Below, one piece after another: positions 8,885 to 16,528 of a DNA stretch of 64,000 nucleotides. The notes under the pieces are model-generated. The model saw only the letters and a program-made list of their open reading frames with translations. It made no database searches and was not told where the DNA came from. The position numbers were made by a program, and so were the translations under genes. Each line of letters begins with the position of its first letter. The stretch's first letter is position 1. The DNA is from Nonomuraea angiospora (GTDB taxonomy: Bacteria > Actinomycetota > Actinomycetes > Streptosporangiales > Streptosporangiaceae), in the NCBI RefSeq assembly GCF_014873145.1, contig NZ_JADBEK010000001.1, forward strand, positions 5,332,001-5,396,000, read 5' to 3'.

Positions 8885-9215
8885 TTCAGTCGGTGGCGTT
8901 GGGAGACATCGCCGAGCAGTTGCAGTCGCTGGCCGCCCTGGCTCGTGATCCGGATCCCGACCCGGCGCGCGTGCACCTCCTGCTTGCGGCGCGCGATCGA
9001 CTTCTCCGATGGCGACGTGGCGGGGTTCATCGCCTACAAGGAACGGCTGATCGACTACATCAACCGCTTCATCGCCGACCTCGCCAACTCCGGTGCGCGG
9101 ATCGCCACGCTCCTGGGCGAACTGGAGAAAGGCGACCATGATCGGCTGCTGCGGCTGGCCGCGCGACGGGAGGCCGCCGACGCGGCCGGTGCCGGTCGTG
9201 AGGCGTTCCAGTGGC
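8885..9215 (+). pseudogene. relic of JetA / DUF2397 (TIGR02677), a Wadjet-type defence subunit
   Basis: Two pieces of the same family lie in different frames. The first reads ALGDIAEQLQSLAALARD then DPDPARVHLLL (about 8890-8985). After a deletion and frame change the second reads FSDGDVAGFIAYKERLIDY then INRFIADLANSGARIATLL and ends DRLLRLAARREAADAA (about 8990-9190). Both match my recollection of DUF2397/TIGR02677, whose genes sit with TIGR02678-02680 in Wadjet (JetABCD) operons that act against plasmids. No JetB, JetC or JetD is present nearby. The identification is from memory of the family and would need a profile search. Confidence 0.6.
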
Positions 9216-9554
9216 TGCGCCACCGCCAGTGCCAGCGCGACGCCCACCGTCACACTCACCAGACAGGCGACGCAACCACGCGCCTGCACCGCCCCCTGAG
9301 AGCGGCGCGACAGGTTCGCCGTGAACCACCGCGTATACCGGCGCAGAAGCACCTCGCCCACCAGAGCCACCGCTACGGCCGCGACTGTCACCACGACGCT
9401 CCATCGTCGGGGAGCGGCAGTTGAGGCACGGCGGCTCCATCGCTCGCTGGGGGCTACCTCTTACATCGCGTCCGGGACCCAGCCTGTTTTCGGGCCCTGC
9501 TTCGGGCCCTGCGAGGTTTGGTCTCACCACATGAGAACGCTTCGGTCCTGCACG
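9216..9554. other. non-coding stretch between the JetA relic and the ClpP island
   Basis: No gene is supported here. A short direct repeat (TTCGGGCCCTGC twice, about 9489-9513) is the only structure noted. The plus-strand reading after the JetA relic is arginine-rich out-of-frame translation. Confidence 0.4.
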
Positions 9555-9585
9555 CTGCTCAGAGCAGATCTGCCGCAGGCGGATC
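9555..9585. promoter_or_regulatory. two adjacent palindromes upstream of the clpP pair (candidate operators)
   Basis: CTGCTCAGAGCAG (9555-9567) is a perfect inverted repeat around a single centre base. It runs directly into GATCTGCCGCAGGCGGATC (9567-9585), a near-perfect dyad. Both lie 40-70 bp upstream of the clpP start at 9625, where an operator or activator site would be expected. The second dyad resembles, imperfectly, the CGC-N5-GCG type sites of ClgR regulators. The assignment to the neighbouring XRE regulator is inferred. Confidence 0.45.
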
Positions 9586-9624
9586 GTGTCGACGCCGATC
9601 CGAATCGCCTCACATGATGGACGC

Positions 9625-10251
9625 ATGAGCCAAGAATCGAAACTTCCTCTGTTCAACCAGCGGATGAGACGCGAGCTTTACGAGCAGCGTGTTCTCGTTC
9701 TCGACGGCCCTCTCGACGACGACAACGGGACACTGCTGGCCACGCAACTGATGGCACTCGCCACCCAGGACGCGTCGGCCGATATCGCATTGTGGATTCA
9801 CTCCCCGGGCGGCTCGGTCCCCTCGATGCTGGCGATTCGCGACATCATTCGCCTCATTCCCTGTGACGTATCGACCCTCGTGCTGGGCATCGCTTACAGC
9901 GCCGGGCAGTTCCTGCTTTCGTCGGGGGCCCGAGGCAAGCGCCGCGCCCTGCCGCACGCACGCGTCCTGATGCACCAGGGCTCGGCGGGAATCGGTGGCA
10001 CCGCGGTCGACATCGAACTGCAGGCCGGCGACCTCCGGCATACTCGCGACACGGTGCTCGGTCTTATCGCCGAGGACACGGGCCAGCCCGTCGAGCGCAT
10101 ATTCGAGGATTCTCTGCACGATCGTTGGTACACAGCGCAAGAGGCGCTCGACTACGGTTTCATAGATGCGATCGTGCAGACCTTCGACGAAGTCGCGCCT
10201 CACAATCGCCCGCGGCCCGGATTCGGCATCACCGAAGGAGTCGGCAAGTGA
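9625..10251 (+). CDS. clpP: ATP-dependent Clp protease proteolytic subunit (active type)
   Basis: 208 aa, normal ClpP length. The nucleophile Ser is in GIAYSAGQFLLSSGARGKR (canonical AASMG region, here AYSAG). The catalytic His is in ARVLMHQGSAG and the Asp lies near HDRWYTAQEALDYGFID. The N-terminal SPGGSVPSMLAI loop is standard. It forms a tetradecameric protease chamber served by Clp ATPases in the cytoplasm. The start at 9625 is chosen because the family N-terminus begins there; no strong Shine-Dalgarno is visible. It is coupled (GTGA) to a second clpP. Streptomycetes carry an accessory clpP3-clpP4 operon controlled by PopR, and this pair with its neighbouring regulator matches that arrangement. 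Confidence 0.95.
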   Translation: MSQESKLPLFNQRMRRELYEQRVLVLDGPLDDDNGTLLATQLMALATQDASADIALWIHSPGGSVPSMLAIRDIIRLIPCDVSTLVLGIAYSAGQFLLSSGARGKRRALPHARVLMHQGSAGIGGTAVDIELQAGDLRHTRDTVLGLIAEDTGQPVERIFEDSLHDRWYTAQEALDYGFIDAIVQTFDEVAPHNRPRPGFGITEGVGK

Positions 10252-10838
10252 CCACATATACGATACCGAACGTCATCGCGCAGAATCCTCGCGGCGAGCG
10301 GATCATGGATGTCTACTCGCACCTGCTCACCGAGCGAATCGTTTATCTGGGCACCGCGATCGACGCGGGCGTCGCCAACGCGCTCATCGCGCAGCTGATT
10401 TTTCTGGAGTCGGACAACCCCGATGCCGAAATACAGTTCTATATCAACTGCGAAGGTGGTGACCCGAGTGCGATGCTCGCGATATACGACACCATGCGCC
10501 ATATCCGCCCGCGGGTTTCGACAACCTGCGTCGGACAAGCCGTCGCGGTCGGTGCCGTCCTTCTCGCCGCGGGTGCCGAGGGAAAACGTGCCGCACTCCC
10601 CCACGCACGCGTGATCCTGCACCAACCAGCCGCTCAGGGGCGCGGAACGATCCCCGACCTCATCTTGCAGGCCGACGAGGTTGTACGAGTCCGGGCAGAC
10701 ATCGAGCGCATCCTGTCACGGCACACCGGCCAGACGATCGAGACCCTACGCGCCGACACCGATCACGATCGCGTGTTCACCGCGACCGCGGCCTTGGAGT
10801 ACGGGCTCCTCGATCAGATCATCGAGGAGCACTCATAG
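10248..10838 (+). CDS. clpP: ClpP paralogue lacking the catalytic serine
   Basis: 196 aa, GTG start overlapping the previous stop by 4 bp. The ClpP fold is well conserved (YINCEGGDPSAMLAIYD, HARVILHQP with the His, ATAALEYGLLDQII), but the nucleophile motif reads GQAVAVGAVLLAAG where active ClpPs have GQAASMGA: the Ser codon is GCG (Ala). On family knowledge this subunit cannot cleave by the usual mechanism. It is likely a structural ring partner of the upstream ClpP, as with inactive ClpP/ClpR subunits in plastids and cyanobacteria, altering chamber composition or chaperone docking. A sequencing error is unlikely because neighbouring residues (Val-Ala-Val) also differ from consensus. Confidence 0.9.
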   Translation: MTTYTIPNVIAQNPRGERIMDVYSHLLTERIVYLGTAIDAGVANALIAQLIFLESDNPDAEIQFYINCEGGDPSAMLAIYDTMRHIRPRVSTTCVGQAVAVGAVLLAAGAEGKRAALPHARVILHQPAAQGRGTIPDLILQADEVVRVRADIERILSRHTGQTIETLRADTDHDRVFTATAALEYGLLDQIIEEHS

Positions 10839-10858
10839 GCCCGAGAACAACCCCGGCA

Positions 10859-10873
10859 GGCCGCTAAGCGGCC
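10859..10873. terminator. short palindrome between convergent clpP and regulator genes
   Basis: GGCCGCTAAGCGGCC is a perfect 7-bp stem around one base, overlapping the stop codon of the minus-strand regulator and lying 20 bp after the clpP stop. It lacks a T-run, so a bidirectional terminator role is only a possibility; it may partly reflect the Ala-Ala codons. Confidence 0.3.
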
Positions 10874-11250
10874 AGAGCATAAGCCGCCGAGCAGACAGCA
10901 CCCCTCGACCCGCTGGGCTGAGCAGACCGCAAACTCTCTGCGACAGCAAGAGTCAGATCGATCAGGGTCACATCCAGCGCGCCGGCGACCGCGGCGATCA
11001 TTTCACTCGACGGCTCTTTGACGCCTCGTTCCATCTCGGAGAGATATTGCGGCGAGACTCCGGCGCGAGCCGCCGTCTCACTCAACTTCTCGCCCCGCTG
11101 TTGACGAAGGCCCCTCAGACACTCACCGAGCACCTGCCGCCACAGCGGCTCGCGCGCCGGAGAGGGCTTGAGGGCGGTCCGATCGATCGCTGGACGTAGC
11201 GGCGAGATGGAAGATGGCTGCGGGATGGAGGAGGCCATACTCCACACCAT
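10864..11250 (-). CDS. XRE-family transcriptional regulator of the ClgR/PopR type, ending in YALAA
   Basis: 128 aa. The helix-turn-helix covers about residues 40-95 (WRQVLGECLRGLRQQRG; LSETAARAGVSPQYLSEMER; EPSSEMIAAVAGALDV), the pattern of ClgR/PopR regulators that activate clp genes. The last residues are SAAYALAA; YALAA is exactly the end of the actinobacterial tmRNA (ssrA) tag, a ClpXP/ClpAP degron. PopR of S. lividans is known to be degraded by ClpP through C-terminal alanines, so a feedback loop is likely: the regulator accumulates when Clp capacity is low and switches on the adjacent clpP pair. It is convergent with the clpP operon. The ATG at 11235 is an alternative start. Confidence 0.88.
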   Translation of the reverse strand: MVWSMASSIPQPSSISPLRPAIDRTALKPSPAREPLWRQVLGECLRGLRQQRGEKLSETAARAGVSPQYLSEMERGVKEPSSEMIAAVAGALDVTLIDLTLAVAESLRSAQPSGSRGAVCSAAYALAA

Positions 11251-11431
11251 AGGTAGACAGCGCGGTCGAGTTCCGTCGGCTTCGCGCAGAGCGGAACCAG
11301 TCCCTGCCTCCTCCGTTCGGCCTCAGGCGCACCTGCGCGCTCACCACGGGGTCACCGCGGCGGCGAGCGCTCGGGTGACGTTGGTGACCAGCCACACGAG
11401 CAGGGCGCGCACCGTACTCGGCGCAGCGAGA

Positions 11432-12577
11432 TCAGGCGGGCCGGGTTGCCGCCGATGTGAGCTTGGGCCGGTCGTCTGGGTGGTTCGCGTCGGTCGCCGC
11501 GCGGTCGAGCGCGTTCTTGTAGCTCTGGCAGTAGGACCGGACCTTGTCCCGGAGCTCCTCGGTCCAGTCGAGCGACTCCACGAGCCAACGGGCTTGATGC
11601 GCGCCGAGTAGTGCGTGGATCTCTTTGCGTTGTTTTGACAGTGCTGTCGGCAACGGGTCTTCGACGGGCTCCGTGTCCTCGGCCTGTAGCACCACACCCA
11701 TGCGTCCGTTGGCGCGAAACGCGGTGGCTGTGCTGCCGTCCTTGAACAACAGTTCACCGTACGCTGGGACCTGAGCCGGCCACCGAGGCGTAGCGCTCTC
11801 GTCCTGAGCGAGCTCACCCTCCCTTCCCTGCAGCAACACCGGCTGGCCTGCTGTGTCCAGCCCGGTCACGCGCACCACGAACAGTGAGCCATGTTCGAGG
11901 TCGGACTCGTTGAGCTTGATCTCGACGGTGGCAGTACGCCGGGAACCGGCAGCGGTCACCTTGGCCTTCGGCCCGGTGTCGTCGCCGTCGCTCAGGTCCT
12001 CCGGTGGGAGCACCTCGACCAGCCACCGGTAGATCGCGTCGCTCTTGGCCGGGACGGTCTTCCACGTCACTCGCACCACGGCAGGGGACTCTTCGCCTGC
12101 CTCGGTATAGGGCAGGTCGCCAGGGTTGTCTTGCTTGAGCCGCGAGCTTTTCACCACCGCGTCCTTCTCCCGGAGGAACGGGTCGACCCGAACCTGATCC
12201 ACCGCAACGGTTTCCGGTTCGGTCAGCGGCCATTGACTGAAGTCGAGGCCGGGCACGGCGGCCAGCTCTGCGGTCCACTCAGCGGGATTGGACAGATCTC
12301 GGTACGAGCCGGACAGGAACGTGGCAAGGTCAACGCGTACCGGACCATCCTTCAGCCGGACATTGTTGAGCCGGTCGGACACCGAGGACACCGCTCTGGC
12401 CTTCGGCCGGTTCCTGCCGAGCACGCTGGCGACCTTGTCCACTCCGACCCGAATATCGTTGTCTGGCAGTTCGTCAACCATCGTGGCACTCGCTGTACGC
12501 AGCAGCTCGACCACATCCTGGCGCTCGAAGCCGCTGTCCAGCGAACTGGCCGCAACGCCGGCGCCCACAGGGACCAT
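11432..12577 (-). CDS. fragment of a large unidentified protein (possibly a defence-associated ATPase such as DptH)
   Basis: 381 aa on the minus strand with good coding character: acidic, hydrophilic, codon use like its neighbours. A central part is fibronectin-like beta-rich (VVRVTWKTVPAKSDAIYRW; VEIKLNESDLEHGSLFVVRV), and the C-terminal part is helical (WLVESLDWTEELRDKVRSY). There is no ATPase motif and no signal peptide, and neither end looks natural. I read it as an internal piece of a much longer protein. It vaguely recalls the middle of large ATP-binding restriction/defence proteins (DptH or MADS type), but I cannot confirm this. The position next to the JetA relic fits a degraded defence island. 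Confidence 0.45.
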   Translation of the reverse strand: MVPVGAGVAASSLDSGFERQDVVELLRTASATMVDELPDNDIRVGVDKVASVLGRNRPKARAVSSVSDRLNNVRLKDGPVRVDLATFLSGSYRDLSNPAEWTAELAAVPGLDFSQWPLTEPETVAVDQVRVDPFLREKDAVVKSSRLKQDNPGDLPYTEAGEESPAVVRVTWKTVPAKSDAIYRWLVEVLPPEDLSDGDDTGPKAKVTAAGSRRTATVEIKLNESDLEHGSLFVVRVTGLDTAGQPVLLQGREGELAQDESATPRWPAQVPAYGELLFKDGSTATAFRANGRMGVVLQAEDTEPVEDPLPTALSKQRKEIHALLGAHQARWLVESLDWTEELRDKVRSYCQSYKNALDRAATDANHPDDRPKLTSAATRPA

Positions 12578-13083
12578 CAGTACCAGTTGACGCTCCTTGC
12601 GGTTGCGTAGTTCGATGTTTCGTGCCGCCCCAGCACCTTTTGCGTGTCAGGCGGCGCCAGGTCCTGACGGCGTGTGACGGGGCGAGCGAGCACGCACCGA
12701 GCACGGCGGGCACCCTAATTGGTCTCATCACCCCTACCGCGTTCATCGACATGGTCGGCGCGTCCCTTGCCCGCCGGACGTGCTACGAACATCACTCTCT
12801 CACTACCAACCGGACAACAGCGTTCGCATTCTCGACATCAGCATGCGGCACCAAGAGCTGCCTGATCACAACCCCACCACAAGAGCGACGGATGAACGGT
12901 GACCCGGTGCAGTGAAACAGGACCGGAACCCCACCGACAGCGCGGCCTGGCAGCTGCTGCGCCAGGCGGTCACCGATCACAGTGAGCTACAGAACGAGTG
13001 GCGACAGTCACCGAATCGGCCCCAGCCCGCGAGATCTTCTGCTAATCGTCTGGTATTGGCCGGTGAGCGGTGGAGAGACAACG
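12578..13083. other. intergenic region with an attachment-site-like repeat and no firm gene
   Basis: A short plus-strand reading from a GTG at 12912 (KQDRNPTDSAAWQLLRQA) may be a remnant but runs out of frame with everything nearby. The copy of the 34-bp repeat at 12674-12707 is the notable element. A GGAGA precedes the hydrogenase-related operon at about 13072. Confidence 0.4.
12674..12707. repeat. 34-bp repeat, copy 1 (second copy at 56838-56871)
   Basis: It starts GTGACGGGGCG and ends CACGCACCGAGCACGGC. It differs from the copy at 56838-56871 at only two adjacent positions, in the same orientation. The second copy lies next to a tRNA-Arg 3' fragment and a dead integrase, so the repeat is probably attachment-site flank DNA of related integrative elements. 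Confidence 0.6.
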
Positions 13084-13566
13084 ATGAGGTTGTGGCGGAA
13101 GATCGCGAAAACGGGCCGGGTGGCCGAACCCGCGCCACGGCGCGACGGCGGTGAGCCGTCGGCGAAGGCGGCGGAGCTGGCCGGATCGGTGCAGATCAGG
13201 CATGTGGACGCGGGTTCGTGCAACGGGTGTGAGGTGGAGATCGCCTCGGCGTTCGGCCCGGTCTACGACGCCGAGCGATACGGCGCACGGCTGGTGGCTT
13301 CGCCGCGGCACGCGGACGCCCTCCTCGTGACCGGGCCGGTGACCCGCAACATGGAGGTGGCGCTGCGCCGCACCCATGACGCGGTTGCTGAGCCGCGGCT
13401 GGTGATCGCGCTGGGTGACTGCGCACGCGACTGCGGAGCGTTCGCCGGGGCCTATGGGGTGGCCGGGGCGGTGAGCGACGTGGTGCCGGTGGATGTGGAG
13501 GTGCCGGGGTGCCCGCCGGAGCCTGAGGCGATCGTGGCGGCGTTGCGGGGGCTGACCGGGCGATGA
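13084..13566 (+). CDS. hyfI: NuoB/HycG-like [4Fe-4S] small subunit of a hydrogenase-4/complex-I related complex
   Basis: 160 aa. The cluster ligands are visible: GSCNGCEVEI, then ALGDCARDCGAF, then VPGCPPEPEAI, the NuoB/HycG pattern for the proximal (N2-type) cluster. The start ATG at 13084 has GGAGAGAC upstream; longer readings from 12912 or 12982 lack family similarity. It overlaps the next gene by 4 bp and opens a six-gene run encoding a membrane-bound complex. In M. tuberculosis the same order is found in Rv0082-Rv0087. The subunit would pass electrons to or from the large subunit at 18642. Confidence 0.88.
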   Translation: MRLWRKIAKTGRVAEPAPRRDGGEPSAKAAELAGSVQIRHVDAGSCNGCEVEIASAFGPVYDAERYGARLVASPRHADALLVTGPVTRNMEVALRRTHDAVAEPRLVIALGDCARDCGAFAGAYGVAGAVSDVVPVDVEVPGCPPEPEAIVAALRGLTGR

Positions 13567-15584
13567 ACGTGGTCGGCACACTGTTCACGGTGGCGCTGTC
13601 CTGCTGCGCGGTGGCCGCTCTGGCCGCCTTGGTGGCGCCGCCGCGGGCGCGGCTGCATCTGGCGGGCTGGTGCACGGCGGCCGCGGGGGCCGCAGGAGCG
13701 GCGGCGGGTGTGGCGGCCGTTGTGGTTGCCGGCGCCGGTCAGCTCTGGTCGGCCTGGCTGCCGGAGCTGCTGCCGCTGGCCGGGGTGCGGCTGGCCCTCG
13801 ACCCGCTGGGCGGGGTGTTCGTCGCGATCACCGGGGTGGTGACGGTGTGCGCGGCGATCTACGGGATCGGCTACTGCGCTCACGGCCTGGACGGGCGAGT
13901 GTTCCAGGCCGTGCTGCCGCTGTTCGTGGCGGCCATGCTGGTGGTGCCGGCCGCGGCCAGCGTGAGCACGTTCCTGCTGGCCTGGGAGCTGATGGCCACC
14001 TCATCGCTGGTGCTGCTGCTGGCCGAGCACCGGCGGCGGGCGGCGGTGGGGCGGGCCGGGTTGTGGTACGCGGTCATGACCCACCTCGGCCTGGTGACGA
14101 TCCTGGCCGGGTTGGTCACGTTCGCCGCCGGGGCCGGTGGGGAGAGCTTCGAGCAGTTGCGCGCCGCCACGCTGCCACCGGCCGCCAAGACGGTGGCGTT
14201 CCTGGCGACGTTCGCCGGGTTCGCCTCCAAGGCCGGCATCGTTCCGCTGCATGTGTGGCTGCCGCGCGCGTACCCGGAAGCGCCGAGTCACGTGTCGGCG
14301 CTGATGAGCGCGGCGATGGTGAACATGGGTGCCTACGGCGTCGTCCGGGTCGGGCTGGATCTGCTGCACGTCGGCCCGGCCTGGTGGTGGCTGCTGGTGC
14401 TGGCGGCGGGCGCGGCGTCGGCGCTGTTCGGAATCTTGCAGGCGATCGTGACCTCGGATCTGAAGCGGCTGCTGGCCTACTCCTCGACGGAGAACCTGGG
14501 CCTGGTGCTGGTCGGGGTGGGCGCGGCGGGATTCTTCGCCGCGTCACACCTGTCCGTGGTGGCGGCATTGGCGCTGGCCGCGGCGCTGCTGCATGTGGTC
14601 AACCATGCCGCGTTCAAGACGGTGTTGTTCCTGTCGGCGGGCTCGGTGCTGCACGCCACGGGCACCCGCGACCTGGACGCGCTGGGCGGGCTGCGCACTC
14701 GGATGCCGTACACCACTGTCGTGTTCGCCGTCGGGGCGTTGTGTGCCTCGGCGCTGCCGCCCGGCAACGCTTTCGTCAGCGAGTGGCTGCTGTTGCAGAG
14801 CCTGATCCACGCCGTACCCGGTGCCGGGGTGGTGGGTGTGGTGACGATGCCGCTGGCCGTAGGGGTGATCGCGCTGTCGGCAGGGCTGGCGGTGGCCACC
14901 TTCGTCAAGGCGTTCGGCGTGGGCTTTCTGGCCCGGCCCCGCAGCGCGCAGGCCGAGCGGGCGAGCGAGAGCCCACTGGCCATGCTCGGTGCGACGGCGC
15001 TCGCCGCATCGGGCTGCGCGGCCCTGGCGCTGACGCCCACGCTGGTCGTACCCGCGCTCGGCGGGGCTGTCGGCGTGGTGTTCCCGGGACGGGAGGTGGT
15101 GAGCGGGGAGCTGGCGCTGAGGCTGGCGGGCGTCTCGGGGGTGATCTCGCCGCTGCTGATCGCCCTCGCCCTCATGGCAGCTGTCGTCGCGGTACTGGGT
15201 CTGGTACGGGTGATGGCGGCGCGGCGGGCCCGGCGAGCCGCCCGGCTGTGGGACTGCGGCGCCGGGCCGATGTCGGCCCGGATGGAGTACACCGCGACGT
15301 CGTTCGCCGAGCCGTTGCAGCGGGTCTTCGACAACGTGCTGGCCCCCGAAAGCGATGTGGCCGTCACCCCGGTGAAGGAGTCGGCCTACTTGGTGGAACG
15401 CGTGCGCTTTCAGGCGCGGGTGCCGGACCGGATCGAGCACCGGCTCTACGATCCGCTGATCGCCGCCGTGACTGTGCTCGGGCTCGGTGCCCGCAAGCTC
15501 GCGACCGGCAGCGTGCACCGCTATCTCGGCTACGGGTTCTGGGCGCTGACCGGAGCGCTGATCGTCCTGGTGGTGCTGTGGTGA
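13563..15584 (+). CDS. hyfB: HyfB/NuoL-like proton-translocating antiporter subunit
   Basis: 673-aa polytopic protein (about 14 or more hydrophobic segments) of the Mrp/NuoL/HyfB family. Signature stretches include LAWELMATSSLVLL (conserved Glu in TM5), GIVPLHVWLPRAYPEAPSH, AMVNMGAYGVVRV, and the broken-helix region LLAYSSTENLG with a Lys in SDLKRLL. A C-terminal cytosolic/TM tail follows. It would couple redox chemistry to H+ or Na+ movement across the membrane. ATG overlaps the small-subunit stop (ATGA). Confidence 0.92.
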   Translation: MNVVGTLFTVALSCCAVAALAALVAPPRARLHLAGWCTAAAGAAGAAAGVAAVVVAGAGQLWSAWLPELLPLAGVRLALDPLGGVFVAITGVVTVCAAIYGIGYCAHGLDGRVFQAVLPLFVAAMLVVPAAASVSTFLLAWELMATSSLVLLLAEHRRRAAVGRAGLWYAVMTHLGLVTILAGLVTFAAGAGGESFEQLRAATLPPAAKTVAFLATFAGFASKAGIVPLHVWLPRAYPEAPSHVSALMSAAMVNMGAYGVVRVGLDLLHVGPAWWWLLVLAAGAASALFGILQAIVTSDLKRLLAYSSTENLGLVLVGVGAAGFFAASHLSVVAALALAAALLHVVNHAAFKTVLFLSAGSVLHATGTRDLDALGGLRTRMPYTTVVFAVGALCASALPPGNAFVSEWLLLQSLIHAVPGAGVVGVVTMPLAVGVIALSAGLAVATFVKAFGVGFLARPRSAQAERASESPLAMLGATALAASGCAALALTPTLVVPALGGAVGVVFPGREVVSGELALRLAGVSGVISPLLIALALMAAVVAVLGLVRVMAARRARRAARLWDCGAGPMSARMEYTATSFAEPLQRVFDNVLAPESDVAVTPVKESAYLVERVRFQARVPDRIEHRLYDPLIAAVTVLGLGARKLATGSVHRYLGYGFWALTGALIVLVVLW

Positions 15585-16525
15585 TGAGCGTGGTCGGGGC
15601 GACGTTGCAGGTGGTCTTCGTCGGGGTCGGCGCCCCGCTGCTGGTGGGGGTGATGCGGCAGGCCCGCGCCCGGCTTGAGGGACGCGCTGGGGCCGGCATC
15701 CGGCAGCCCTGGCGAGATCTGCGCAAGCTGATGCGCAAACAGGCGATCACGCCGCACGGCACCGGCTGGGTGTTCCGCGCCGCGCCACTGCTGTTGGCCG
15801 GCACCACGCTGGTGGTCGCCGCGGTGGTGCCGCTGGTGACCACGGACTCGCCGCTGGACGGTGTCGCCGACCTGTTCGCGGTGACCGCGCTGCTCGCCTT
15901 GGGGTCGGTGGCGCTGGCACTCGGCGCGCTGGACACCGGCACGGCGTTCGGCGGGATGGGCGCCAGCCGGGAGATGACCGTGCTGGCGCTGGTGGAGCCG
16001 ACGATACTGGTGTCGACCTTCGCGCTGTCGATCAAGGCCGGCTCCACCAGTCTGGGCGCGATCGTCACCGCGACAGCGGACAACCCGCTGTCGGTGATCT
16101 CTCCGGTGAGCGTACTGGCCGCGATCGCCCTGGCGATCGTCACGATCGCCGAGACCGGGCGGATCCCGCTGGACAACCCGTCCACGCATCTGGAACTGAC
16201 GATGATCCATGAGGCGATGGTGCTGGAGTACGCCGGTCCGGACCTGGCGCTGGTCGAGTGGGCCTCAGCCATGCGGTTGTCGGTGCTGCTGGGTCTGCTG
16301 GCCGGCCTGTTCTTCCCGCTGGGGATCGCAGGCGCGGACGCGGGGCCGCTCGCGCTGGCGGTGGCGTCGATCGCGCTCGTGCTGAAGGTGGGGGTGCTGG
16401 GAGTGGTCTTGGCGGTCGGTGAGGTGTTCATGGCCAAGTTGCGATTGTTCCGCGTTCCTGAGCTGCTGGCCGGTTCGTTCCTGTTGGCGCTGCTGGCCGT
16501 GGCCGCTTCCTTCTTCCTGGCGTGA
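15584..16525 (+). CDS. hyfC: HyfC/HycD (NuoH-like) membrane anchor subunit
   Basis: 313 aa with about 8 membrane spans. The conserved NuoH/HycD loop IAETGRIPLDNPSTHLELTM and the downstream IHEAMVLEYAGPDLAL are present, as is GIRQPWRDLRKLMRKQ near the N-terminus. This subunit links the hydrophilic module to the antiporter subunits. The ATG at 15584 overlaps the stop of hyfB by one base (TGATG); GTG at 15581 is the alternative start. Confidence 0.92.
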   Translation: MSVVGATLQVVFVGVGAPLLVGVMRQARARLEGRAGAGIRQPWRDLRKLMRKQAITPHGTGWVFRAAPLLLAGTTLVVAAVVPLVTTDSPLDGVADLFAVTALLALGSVALALGALDTGTAFGGMGASREMTVLALVEPTILVSTFALSIKAGSTSLGAIVTATADNPLSVISPVSVLAAIALAIVTIAETGRIPLDNPSTHLELTMIHEAMVLEYAGPDLALVEWASAMRLSVLLGLLAGLFFPLGIAGADAGPLALAVASIALVLKVGVLGVVLAVGEVFMAKLRLFRVPELLAGSFLLALLAVAASFFLA

Positions 16526-16528
16526 CAT

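Noticed and set aside
11270..11297. GTTCCG...CGGAAC inverted repeat upstream of the XRE regulator
   Set aside because: Only 6-bp arms with 16-nt spacing; too weak to call an operator on its own.
14477..15518. Two long minus-strand frames (about 300 aa each) opposite hyfB
   Set aside because: Low-complexity Ser/Thr/Ala or Gln/His/Arg sequence, mirror of the antiporter gene; no RBS or family.
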